In this document: in pieces, positions 1-10,700 of the stretch
How the letters are laid out: the number at the start of each line of letters is the position of its first letter
How positions within the stretch are numbered: the first letter of the stretch is position 1
Assembly (NCBI GenBank): GCA_023055355.1
Contig: JALJCS010000001.1
Span: forward strand, 108,640,881-108,704,880
Direction of reading: 5' to 3'
DNA from: Agelaius tricolor
Lineage: Eukaryota; Chordata; Aves; Passeriformes; Icteridae
DNA: 64,000 nt
Notes under the pieces: generated by a model
Told to the model about the DNA's origin: nothing
Seen by the model: only the letters and a program-made list of their open reading frames with translations
Database searches by the model: none
Position numbers and translations under genes: made by a program

Positions 1-1858
1 AACTAACTTCTCCCAGTCCTGTGACATTTTCAGAGAAACAGTTGATTTTAAAAACATGTGTAAGACCATCTAGTGTACTGGACAGCTAAAAGCACTTTCC
101 AGTTACATGCAGGGAACAGAAACTGGCACACAGCTTTGTCTCATCCATCTACAACATGACCAAAATGACAACATTGCTGCAAGGGTATACTGGAACTGTG
201 TGTTACCCACTTTTAACTGCACAGACACATCTTACCACATCTGCTTTCATTAGTGATATTTAGAGAAACACAGACTTTTCCTTACAAGAAGCATTTGTTG
301 CCCAAGAGCATGCTTACAGACTAATTATTACACTCACAACTGTATCACTCTTAATTTTGCTTTTATAGGAACTTAATGTATTTTTCTCATTTCCAATTAG
401 TATGCACCAAAGATTCCTAGATTATTTGTAAATGGAATGCCACAGCTGCATGAGAAAGGAGCAAGAAATTACAGATTTTTCAAAGAGTTTTGTAGAGAAG
501 AATACAGTCCACTTTGGAAACTTTCTGTTTCCACACTTTTGAGCGTGAAGTTACACTCATGTTTAAAAAGCAATACATAATTGAAATATTGCTCTAGATA
601 AAGTACAAGAATGTATGTCAGCAGAAACTCTCACAGTAAACAACTCCACCCACCACGCTGAGCTAAAGAGATGCCACCCAGGCTAGAGGTCTGACAGTAA
701 CTGTACACCTTCATGAACCTAGAGAGAAAGATTTTTATTGTACCTGTAGGTATCTGCAATGTATCATAAGCCTTGAACCAGGGCAGACTTTGCTAGCAGC
801 AGAAAGTAAAGAGTAAGGGTCCAAGTAAAGCAACTTCTTATGGCTGCTTTGGAAGCTAAGGTAATTTGAAAAGCAAAACAATTTTTAAAGCATTGTGCTA
901 CCAGTAGAGATGGTCTACTTGAGGCTGAAGTGTCTGGCCATTAAGTAGGCCAACTGTGATTCTAAAACAACAGTCAAACTAAATTCCATCTAAGAAACAC
1001 ATGCCCTAAATTCTTTTTAACCATGCTTTTCTACAACCTATCACCTTTCTACATTCTACTAAGCTACTCTATCAACATAACTGTTCCACTGACAGTATAT
1101 ACTTTCCATGCAAAAGCCTCAGAATAGAAATTGTTTAAATATGTCTTTGTTATTACTCTGCAAAGCATTTACAGTTCATATATATATTCAGCCAAAGGGA
1201 GCTCAGTGAACTCCTACAAGAGAGCACATACCTTTCCTAAGTGTTACAAAGAAAAATTAATTAGAGTTCTTGTGACTTCCAAGGGCAATTGGAAAATTTA
1301 TCAAAACATGAACAAAACACTGGTCAATTTGATAATAATCAAATACATTTAATTGTAGATTTGAGAGCTTCAGTTCTAGTCCTAATTCAAATACACACAT
1401 GTTCAGAACAGTACAACCCAACCCCACATGATCTCTGCTTTTTCATCACTTGTCCATCCCTCATGTCTGGAACAAGCTCAGCATTACTGCCTACACTGTC
1501 AGTGAGTTAAGGTACTGTACATGACTAAAATAGCAGCAGAAGGCTTTGCTGTAGTTTAAAAGTGATCTTATTTCCCACAAAGTGTTACAACAAACCAAGA
1601 AGTTGGAAGTCCAACTAAGCCAAAGCCAAACAGCAGTGAAAGTGCAGTGTTGCAGTTGTGGCTTATGTCATTACCAGAAGCGTTTCACCAGGGCAGGACA
1701 TTTCAGCTGTGCCAGGGATGTTTCCTCAATCTGTCAGACATCAACGGCCAAACAGCAGCAGACCAAGCAGACCATGAACTCACATTCTGCACTACCTTTC
1801 CATAAAGTGAGATAGGAACTTCCCCACCTGACCACAGATTCATTTTTATTACATTATA

Positions 1859-1910
1859 TACCTTACATATCTGGAGGAGGGAGTTTGGTTACCTTACATA
1901 TCTGGAGGAG
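1859..1910. repeat. Two-copy direct repeat, 31-bp period
   Basis: The 21-bp string TACCTTACATATCTGGAGGAG occurs at 1859-1879 and again at 1890-1910. It is a local tandem duplication inside PREP intron 2. No function is suggested. Confidence 0.8.
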
Positions 1911-1916
1911 TTGGTT

Positions 1917-1951
1917 TGTGTGCTTGGGTGCCCTTGACAACCAAGCACACA
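1917..1951. repeat. Perfect 11-bp hairpin
   Basis: TGTGTGCTTGG (1917-1927) is the exact reverse complement of CCAAGCACACA (1941-1951), with a 13-nt loop. It follows directly on the 31-bp-period duplication. It could be a remnant of a small inverted-repeat element or a chance hairpin; no target duplication is evident. Confidence 0.6.
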
Positions 1952-2085
1952 CAGGGAAAAAAAAATTAATGTTTCTCTCCAGTATGACACCACCACCTTG
2001 AACATTCAAACTGGCCAAGAAAAATGGGGGCAAGATAATCATGGGTTTAGTTTTAAAAATTCTGTGATCTAAGTTATACTAAGTA

Positions 2086-2210
2086 TTCCATAGAATGGTT
2101 TGGGTAGGAAAGGACCTTGAAGATCCTTTAGTTCAATGCCATGGGCTGGGACATTTGCCAGTAAATCAGGCTGCTCAAAGCCCCATTCAACCTTTCCTCC
2201 ATTAAAACAC
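2086..2210 (-). mobile_element. CR1 LINE 3'-end fragment
   Basis: The plus strand reads CATAGAATGGTTTGGG near 2089, followed by text of the kind GGAAAGGACCTTGAAGATC and CTGCTCAAAGCCCCATTCAACC. This is the familiar reverse complement of the 3' end of avian CR1 retrotransposons, so the element is inserted in minus orientation. It is 5'-truncated to about 120 bp, which is usual for CR1. It lies within PREP intron 2. Subfamily and exact left limit are not determined. Confidence 0.85.
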
Positions 2211-2388
2211 AGGGAGAAAATAATAGCATTGCTGTTGGTGCCATGAAATACCACATGAACTACACCTTTGTTTACTATGCAAGTTTTCAAAATGTATTGG
2301 CAGGTTCTTCAGAAGCAGAGTACCAGTACATCTGGTCTATAAAAGAGAAGCATGTGAAAGCAGCCATTCCTATGCAAAGAAGGGTTAC

Positions 2389-2463
2389 CTTCGTCTCCTC
2401 ACTGTCGGGATCTTCGAGCCAGCAGTACGGATCGCTGATTTTACATCCATGGTAATCCGACAC
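2389..2463 (-). CDS. PREP: PREP coding exon 2 (prolyl endopeptidase)
   Basis: Read on the minus strand, these 75 bases give 25 codons, [20 protein letters not shown] followed by SEETK. This matches the N-terminal segment of vertebrate prolyl endopeptidase (prolyl oligopeptidase), a cytosolic serine peptidase that cleaves short peptides after proline. In known structures this part belongs to the N-terminal portion of the alpha/beta-hydrolase domain; the beta-propeller and the Ser-Asp-His catalytic residues are encoded by later exons, outside the window. The exon is bounded by an acceptor (TTTTATAAATTCAG just before 2463) and a donor (GTAACC from 2388), and phase 0 at both ends keeps the frame with exon 1. 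No break or missing base is seen. The identification rests on recall of the family sequence, not on a search. Confidence 0.93.
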
Positions 2464-3734
2464 CTGAATTTATAAAAGACAGTAATTTAAAAAAAGACAT
2501 GCACACAAACAGACTCTATCCATCAAGGAATGATAGTCAGCATGAGGAAGGGCATTTGGAATTTCACAAAAGCATACACTGCTAAGGAGCAAAGACAGAA
2601 CACATTGCTCCCAGGTGAGTTACAAGTATTACCACTCTTTGGTGATACACCACAGCAGCAGGTAGTTCTCAGAAAAAAACACAGAGCACCAGAAAAATGG
2701 TGAAATGCACATAAATTCCTTCCACAAGATAGATTAATAAGCAAAAAAGAAACCCCACCAATCAAACCGAGACCCTTAAGGTTTTCAAGCCAAACTATAA
2801 AACCCGATTACTGGATATACCCAAGGTATGGTTCCTGGTTACACAAACCATCTCTGGTTTAGCCCTCCCTACTACTGTTGCCCACAAATATGTCCATAAT
2901 GTGTATATATATAAATCGTTATTTTAGAAAAGCAAAAGCCCACCCCCAAAACAACAAACAAAACAAATAAACCACAGAAGATTAATCCACGTGGTTGAAT
3001 TTACCTGCTTCCTTCCTCCAGTACATAAAAAAGACTAGATACCTGCTACAAGGGCTTGCACAGTTCAGCCTTACAGTCAAGTAGGAAAGTAAATACTTTA
3101 GGATTTTTTCCAGCTTTGGCTCATACTGGCAAACAATTTGGTTTAAATGCAATGTAAATCCTTCCTGGCACAATGCACAGTGCTTTGTGGAAGGGAAAGA
3201 AAATCGATCCCATTTTAGCCAAACTTACACTGTAATCCCTTGTGTATCCAGATGCGGTGGAAACACAGGGAGATGAGACTATGTTACAGATGTGCCATCC
3301 TATATAAACAGACTATTTGTTCCTCTGCTGACGCTGCTGCAGCCCGGGCGGAGGCCTGGCTTTCCCTGACACAAGCACCAGTACTGAAGCTCCGGGATGC
3401 GCCGTGGGGCCGCTGCTCCCGCACCCCGCTCCCGCCGCCCGCCCGGCACCGGCTCCCGGCCCCGCACACGCGGGACGTGCCCGGAGGCACCGGCGCAAGG
3501 GCCCCAATCCCGCCCTAACAAGCCCTCGGCAGCCGCCGCGGCCCGCGGGCGCGATAAACCCGAGGCTCTCTGCACGGAGCACGCCGGGCGTTCCGCGGCC
3601 GCAGCCGAACAAAGCCCCGAGAGCCGAGGCGGCACCGCCGCCCCGAGGCGGCCCCGCCGGCAATGGCGAGCCGGGTGCCCCGGGCCCGGCGGCCGCCGCA
3701 CGCCGGGTGCTGTCCCAGCCAGCGCCCTACTCAC
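2464..3734 (-). other. PREP: PREP intron 1
   Basis: This intron separates PREP coding exons 1 and 2. The donor GTGAGTAGG starts at 3734 and the acceptor CAG ends at 2464 on the minus strand. About 1.27 kb is short for a first intron. Its 5' third (above about 3310) is part of the CpG island; the rest is AT-rich and I see no exon in it. Confidence 0.85.
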
Positions 3735-3779
3735 GGCGGTCTCGTCGCGGTACACCTCGGGGTACTGGAAGGCCGGCAT
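3735..3779 (-). CDS. PREP: PREP coding exon 1, canonical start
   Basis: On the minus strand, ATG at 3779 opens MPAFQYPEVYRDETA (15 codons) and is followed by the donor GTGAGTAGG. The sequence matches the known start of vertebrate prolyl endopeptidase, and exon 2 continues it in phase 0. I chose this ATG as the main start because its context (CCCGCCATG, G at -3) is strong and the protein start agrees with the family. The same frame is open upstream to another ATG at 3950, which would add 57 residues; that extension is listed separately. The enzyme is cytosolic and cleaves peptide hormones and neuropeptides after proline. Confidence 0.93.
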
Positions 3780-3950
3780 GGCGGGCTGCGGCGGAGAGGG
3801 CCGGGAAGCAGAGGAGGCGGAGGAGGAAGAGGAGGAGGAGGAGGCGAGGCGCGGAAGCGGCCGCGGGGCTGGGGCCGTGTTTTGGGTCGCGGCGGCAGCA
3901 GCCGGCAGCAGGCGCGCGGCGCGGCACAGGCGCAGCGCCGCTGCCGCCAT
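3780..3950 (-). other. In-frame N-terminal extension upstream of PREP start
   Basis: From an ATG at 3950 the frame stays open for 57 codons straight into the canonical PREP start. The added peptide begins MAAAALRLCRAARLLPAAAA, then passes through a Pro/Arg stretch and a run of eight Ser. It has six Arg and no Asp or Glu, the composition expected of a mitochondrial presequence. The upstream ATG context (C at -3, G at +4) is weaker than the canonical one. It may be translated at a low level, or may simply be 5' UTR that happens to be open because of its GC content. Confidence 0.4.
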
Positions 3951-4237
3951 ACGGCCGCCCCCCGCCAGCGCCGTGCGCCGCGCAGCGCCCCCTGCCGGCT
4001 CCTGCCGCGCGGGCGGCAGCGGGGCCGGGCGCCATGGCGGCCGCTGAGGAGCCGGGCCTGCCCGTGCGGCCCCGCCGGCCTTGGTCTCTGCTCCCCGCTC
4101 CCGGTGCTCAGGCAGGGTTCGGTACCCGGCTGCACCCGGGTTTCATCCTCCTTATAGTAAACGTTTGCCAAAAAATAAAATCGCAGGTTCTCATTCTTTT
4201 CCCGCTCGGCCGGCTCCCCAGCCTTGGCACACAGTGA

Positions 4238-4361
4238 GGGAAGAGGCTCGGGTCTGGCTTGCTGAGGTCCCCTCCGCGCTGGCCCGAAATTAGAGCTGAT
4301 TCCTCGATGGGGTTGATTATTTGATTCTGATTCTGTGACTCAGGCAGCTCAAAGCCAGGTC
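4238..4361. other. Short spacer between CpG island and CR1
   Basis: This is transition from GC-rich to AT-rich sequence. A TGACTCAGGCAGC string (AP-1/MAF-like) lies near 4337. I see no gene. Confidence 0.4.
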
Positions 4362-4750
4362 ACAGAATCACAGAATCGATTAGGTTGGAAAAGACTTCTG
4401 AGATCATCAACCTGTGACAGAACTCTAGCTTGTCTAGTAAACCGTGGCATTAAGTGCCATATCCAGTCTTTCCTTAAACACTTTAGGAATGGTGACTCCA
4501 CCACCTCTCTGGGCACCCCATTCTGATGTCTAATCACCCCTTCTGTGAAGAAATTCCTCCTGATGTCCAACCTAAACCTACCCTAGTGCAGCTTAATACT
4601 GAGTCCTCTCAATCTGTCACTGTTTGCCTGGGAGAAGAGATGGACCCTCACCTGGAGAGAACCTCCTTTTGGGGAGCTGTAGAGAGCAATAAGATCACCC
4701 CTGAGCCTTCTCTTCTCCAGGCTAAACCTGGCTTGGTCCACTCAAACCTC
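4362..4750 (-). mobile_element. CR1 LINE 3'-end fragment
   Basis: The plus strand begins CACAGAATCACAGAATCG, the inverted ATTCTGTG-type terminal repeat of CR1, followed by GGTTGGAAAAGACTTCTGAG and later blocks such as CCACCTCTCTGGGCACCCC and AGAAATTCCTCCTGATGTCC. All are typical of the reverse complement of an avian CR1 3' region, so the element runs on the minus strand. It is 5'-truncated with its left (3') end intact. Several small indels relative to the usual form suggest an old copy. The right limit is approximate. Confidence 0.88.
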
Positions 4751-7700
4751 TAGTGCATTTCCATTGAACATACCCCTACAAGTTTCCAGTGACTCCCCTT
4801 CACCCTAAAAGCAAAGGACAAGTTGGCCACGTGGTCCCAGTGAACTCCAGAACACCAGCCTGGCTGGCTGGTGCTTGTCACCCTCGCCCCCAGAGTCATG
4901 GTGTGTAGTCCCACACCAGCCCCCACTCTGGCCTGTGCAGCCAGGCTGGATGAAAGGGCACCCGTAAAAGTGCTTCAAATGAATGGCTTCAGGTTCATCT
5001 ATGGGTATTTATTTTACAATAGGGTTTTCTGGGTCAGAAAACTTGCAAACATTTTTCCTCCAGGGAGAGACCAGGCGTACTCCTCCTGCACAATGGACGA
5101 GACAAGAGGCGGTTTGGCAGCATGGCTGAACCAATTTTCTTCTGAATGAAGCTGCTGCCCACAGCCTTTTCCAAGCTGTTCTGTCAGCCTGGGGAGGACT
5201 TCACTGCAGCTCTTCATCCAGGGTAAACTCATGTGTATGTGTGGTTAGTAGCACCAGCTGGAGACATGGAAGTTTGTGTGTGGCCTTAAAAGGTCTGGTA
5301 AGCCCAAAGAGTGCTCATGGTTGTTAGTAAAATAACCACCTGGAATGACAATCACCTAAAACATTTTGGAAATGGCATCAAACCTTTATAGTTACCAGCT
5401 CAGACCTGTGTCTTGATTGCCTTCTCTTAATGGAAAGAGTTACCATCTCTAATTGGACATCCTCTGTAGAGACTGAGGGTTGTGTACATATGAAATATGC
5501 CAGCCCCGCAATGGCCATGATTACAAAGCGACGTAACCATGCTCATCATCTTTGCTGACATCCTAAACAACAGCTATGTGGCTTCTTTTCTCTTATCCCT
5601 TCTCTTTTTGCCATTTTTCCTTCTTACCTTGTTTCTTTGTTAATCTTCTCCCTTTGCAAGGCAGCAGGACGGCTGCTGACTACAACTGCACCTTTTGTTC
5701 TGGGGCTCAAGAACATGCCACCAGCAAGGAAGTTGATGGCAATGCCTTGACATGCCCGATGCTGATAAAAGCTTGCTAATTGTCTGAGCAACTTGCTTAG
5801 GTAGATACTGGCAAGCCAAGGCTGTTTCTGTCTAAAGCTTCCCAGACAGAATTGTATATGCACACAAATTTGCATCATGGGGAGAATTATTAGCTCAATA
5901 CCTCTGTCAAGCGTTCTGCTTGCCAGTGTGCAACACAAACAATATGTCCTCAGCTTGTCTGGGAGTTTTGGGCAGCTTACTGTGAATTTATTTTGTAGAC
6001 AGTAGAGGCCATGCATTTGATTCAGAGCTGCAGTTTGCCTTGTGAAAATGTCTTTTTCAGCCGGGATGAATGCATTTATGTTTATCCAGAACACCTGATT
6101 GTTTAGCAGCTCGGGCAGGGCTGTCTGTCATATATCTGACTGAACAGCCCTACATCTCAATATCCCGGGCATTTCCACAACGCCTCCGAAGATCAGCTTC
6201 ATGCTGTAAAAGCAGCCAGCCTGAGTTGCAGTGGAAGTTTTGGGCAGCTGTGCTTCTTCCACACAGCTGGAGCTCCCTGCGCTGGCGAGAGAGGGCAGCC
6301 TGGGCACACGGGTGCTCCACACAGCAGCGCCCAGAGTTCCTCAGGCTCCAGCAGCGTTCTCGGAGCAGGGCACGGCAATTCCTGAATGGTTGGCAAGCAT
6401 CCAGTAAGCATAGCAATTATCCATCACAATACCTTTCAATTCCTCCTGGATACAGGACAAAGGTGGGAATATACAAAAAACCCCAAGTACATAGCGGTCC
6501 AGGGTAAGATCTTTGGGCGTGTAATTTTACAAGATGAGCACCAGGGACTGAAAGTGAATTTTCTCTGTACTGTAAACTTCTCCCTTGTTTTTTTTGGTGG
6601 GTAGTGAGGGGAGAAGGAAGTAAACAACAGCAGAAGGAGCAAATCTACACTGTTGGATCATTTCTTATCAGGAAAGCAGTTAATGCAGGTTCACATCGTG
6701 TCTAAAACACTGTGCAAAACATATCTTTTTTTACCAGAGACCATGCACCCCCTGTACAAATGAAAGAGAGTGCAGTGTGCAGTCTGATAACAGAAATCCT
6801 TACTATGAAAGGGGTAGCACTCTTGTGCCTTTTTTGAGCTGTTTGGCTAACACAAAATTAAGTTATTCACAATAGGACTGTGCTATATCTGAAATTTTGA
6901 AGCCTATCTTAATTGTTGGTATTGTAGCAGAAAGTAAATTTCTACTAAAATTTTACCTTTTCTTGGGCCTAACTAAGAGAGTTCATCTTTGATATTTTGC
7001 TGTCTTTTGAAGATAAATTGCTGAGTAAGCAGAATTTTATCTTCCCATATATATAACATAAAAAGTTTGAAAATCTCTCAATAGTGTTTGTCATCTTATC
7101 ACACTCCCGTGTTAGCGTGATTCTGATCATTTGCAAAACAGATACCGGTCTCTGCTGATATTAATTATAATTCTGCTGATCATCCAGTCATTAGCAAATC
7201 TCTTTCAGCTTAGTCAGCATCTCCACAATGACTCACTGCAAGTAGTACATTGACTCAGTAGGAAGTGAACTCATCATCTTGGTCAGGGAAGATCTGACAA
7301 AAAAATCTAGCAGCAAAATTTGTTTTTACCTTTCCTTGTCGCCCTTTCCCCAACTTCACTCGCACTATGACTTACCAATAACTGGAAACTTTTCTGTTAT
7401 AGAATGAAGACACGTCTGTACCTTTACTCCTGTTTTCTATACATGTTTTTTATTTCATTTACTTAATTGTGTGACATCAGTTCTGCTGTTCAGACGTTTA
7501 CCTACAGGTGTCAGCAGAACCTCAGTCTTGTGCTACGATGAGCGTGTGCTGAGGTGTACGAATAACTCCAGTTTCGGAGGAATGTGACTCTCAAATTGTC
7601 TGCCCTGATGGGTTTCTATTTTGGAAGCACTGACTCAGGAGCCTAAGTCCTGTTGATTTTCCGTGATCCTTTGATTCCTAAATTATGTTCATCTAGCCTA

Positions 7701-10700
7701 CACATTAATTATGATAATTTTGTATTGTTTATAGGTAATTAAAGGATTGCTCGGTTTTGAGCTGAATTATGGAGTGGCTTACATAATAAAATATGGTTTT
7801 ATTATCTCAGTCACAGAAACTTCTACATGTCCTAGGTCTGGCCGATATTTTAACGTACAATCAAACAAAACAGTATTTCATTGTGGCAAACTTCTCTGTA
7901 CACCATGGGACAGGATGGGTTCATTGAAGTCAGTCAGTCACACTGCAGAATCATCCTCTGCCTTGTCCTGGCTATGTGCATTGGTGTGCTTACCTGTGCT
8001 TACACCGCTGTGAAGTCAGTTCAGTGATTCCACAAAGCATTAGCGGGGCATTGCAATTACAAAGTAGTATTAAAAGGTATTGCAATCTAAACCAACATAT
8101 CTAAACTGTTGTAGGAGGATGAACACAGAGATCATAGCATAAGTACACCCAATCCAAAAGTACTTTTCTGTGAAGGAACTTTTTTCAGACAGATGAAAGT
8201 TAAGGTGTTTTAGGTTCACCTTTTCCTTGTGCAGTGACCTGAGGTAAAGAACGAATACAATTCTAATTCTAGTCAAGACTGATGACTCTTTATTATTATT
8301 ATTAAATTTTAACATGAAGGATTTGCCAAAAAACAGAGATCACACAGTAAAATCTGTGGCCTTCTGTCCTTGTGTCCTTGGGTTGACAGTCAATATTCAG
8401 GTCTCACTTCATGTGGTGTGCTTGGGTTGTTTAATAAGTTTTCACAGAGACCTTCAGTGTTTGCAAGATTTGTAGGTCTGGTGCCTACTTATGCACCAAT
8501 TCACTGTGTTCCTGATACTTAGATTGTACTTACTTCAGCATTTCTGGAAATTAATCCTAATCTTATGCAATTTGGCTGGGACTCATGGCTCAAGTATTTT
8601 GCCAAATTCTTCTTAAGAAGGCTCTTGCAGAAGAAAAGTTAGAAGGAGTTGAAATTTTCTTGCTGCACAGTATTTTATTGCCACACAGGGGACTAGGGTG
8701 TGACACAAAGTCCAACAAAGTCGATAGAAGGTTTTGTGTCTGCTTTTTTCCCGCACCTATTTCACTGAATCTTGAATCAGCCCTTCCTCCACCTCCTCCC
8801 ACCAAACATCACTCTGAAAACAAAATTATCTTTACAAATATATTTTTCTATCTAAAGAAATTATGTTCATTCTTTTGTGTGGAAAGGTAGCAAATCCATA
8901 TTAGTAAAATGGAAATATAAGTGTTAATTTTCAGTGTTTGCTTTTGCCTTTCCAAAGTATCTTTTGTTGTTGTTGTTATTGTATGCTGCAAAAACACCTT
9001 ATATGCTAACTCCTGCCTTCAGTGTCAAAAGCAGCTAAGATAATCTTTATATAGAAAAGGATGGCAGTGTAAATAATTCTTACATGGCAGTATCTGAAAA
9101 TGGAAATAAATATGAATTGGAAGAAGGCTTTTCATTCTTTTTCGTTTTGAAAATGTAAGGATAAAAATTTTCTTGCTTTAGATGAAACCTTCTGCCTATT
9201 GAAGTCAAAGGAAGTTTTGTCACTGATTTCAAGAGTGTAGGAATGTCACCCCTAATCTTGGCAGTGAGCAAACCAGTAGGCAGCTTCCTGTTAACAGATT
9301 ATGACATGATGACAGAATTTGAAATACACTAAACATAGGGAATCGGATATATTTTTCTTGGAAAGGAAAACAGTTTTAGCTCTTTTTAAAAGACTCCACG
9401 TCTAGAAATATCTTCTGCAGTCATCATCTACCCACGTTTAATATGTTTTGAATGTATGTGTTCAAATGACTTAGAAATAAAACTTTCTGTTATGCCTCAG
9501 AAAACATTTGGTTTGGGTTATAAAAATATAGAAACTATAGATCCTTGCAGAAAGAATAAACTTTGGAGTCAGAGCACCAGAAATGTGCTTCCAAGAGGGA
9601 CTTGCACTTGAGAAGAACCTTTGAGAAGAGCCTCACAATACTTGAGAAAGAAAGAAAACTATATGTAATTCAGTGATCACCAAATCTGAAATTCAACGTA
9701 AACACTGTGCAAAGTTATCCCACAAAGTAGTGCTTTAGCCACCCTGTATAGCAATTCATTTAAAATATTACTTCTACAATTCCTACAATACTTCTTAAAA
9801 ATAAGAAGAATGAAAAAAATCCAATTCCAGAATTGCTTTTTAAAGAAAGGCACCTGATTTCAGTAGATGCTAAGTAATCAAAATAATTATAATTCACTTT
9901 TTAAATATTTAGGGATAACTTTAGACTCCTCTCTGAAGGAGTGTGAGTCAAACCTAGTCCTGAAACTGAATAACACATTCCAAAGATGCTGAATATCAAA
10001 TCTCTGTATTTCTAGTACTTCAGACTCTGTGCAATTCAGATGTGGACTGAGTCATCACTGTGCCATTTTCCACACAGGGCCAGGTGCTAGAGATGCTCCA
10101 TGCATTTATGATCTACTACTTTCAGTCAAAGTGAAGAACACAAGACAACAGGTAGCTTGCATTCAGAGACATAGAGGAAAATAATGTGTTACACTGTGCA
10201 TGTAACACTTGCAGCATGCCCACAATCTGGTGTTTTGTAGACTGTGAAAAAGGAAAGCTCCCGGGGAAAGGTTGAAGGTGCATAATGGCAAAGTTCTCTA
10301 TGTTTTTACAGAGAGCTTCACCTTGACTGGCAGAGCAATGTGGAAAGAGGACATTACTGATGTCAAAGGTTCCTGAATGTGTGATGACAGATGGTGCCAT
10401 GGATGGGTTGTCCAAGATGGCAGCATGGCTGCAGTCTGTACACAGGGGAATTGTGTTGTGCTTGATGTCAGGGGAGTGGATGGGAACATGGCAGGAGAGG
10501 GGAAGCCTGCTTATAGCTGTGGGCATGGAGGAATGAGCAGGAAATGGACTCCATCCAAATCAGGGAGAAGCATCTTGTGGTGAAAGGATGAAAGCTGGAC
10601 TGGTAATTTTAGCTGTGTGGAAGTATGAGGAAGGTCAAAGCTTTGAAGTTTTGTGTATCAAAATTTACAGAAAGCCTTGAGAGTCCTAGACTGTGGGTGC

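Larger units (their letters stand above)
1..2388 (-). other. PREP: PREP intron 2 (left part)
   Basis: This is the intron following PREP coding exon 2 on the minus strand; it starts with the donor GTAACC at 2388 and runs off the left edge. I looked for the next coding exon in reverse complement and did not recognise one, so exon 3 and later exons should lie outside the window. The stretch is AT-rich. It holds a short 31-bp-period direct repeat (1859-1910), an adjoining hairpin (1917-1951) and a CR1 fragment (about 2086-2210). Confidence 0.75.
3310..4150. promoter_or_regulatory. CpG-island promoter of PREP
   Basis: The base composition changes abruptly to very high G+C with dense CpG over this interval, against AT-rich flanks. 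It covers PREP coding exon 1, the start of intron 1 and the upstream sequence. No TATA box is evident in the likely start region upstream of 3780 on the minus strand, which fits a CpG-island housekeeping promoter with dispersed starts. Such promoters are often bidirectional; a plus-strand ATG in a strong context occurs at 4034. Confidence 0.8.

Noticed and set aside
10122..10526. 134-codon minus-strand frame
   Set aside because: No recognisable domain, no splice or promoter context; length is within chance in this much DNA.
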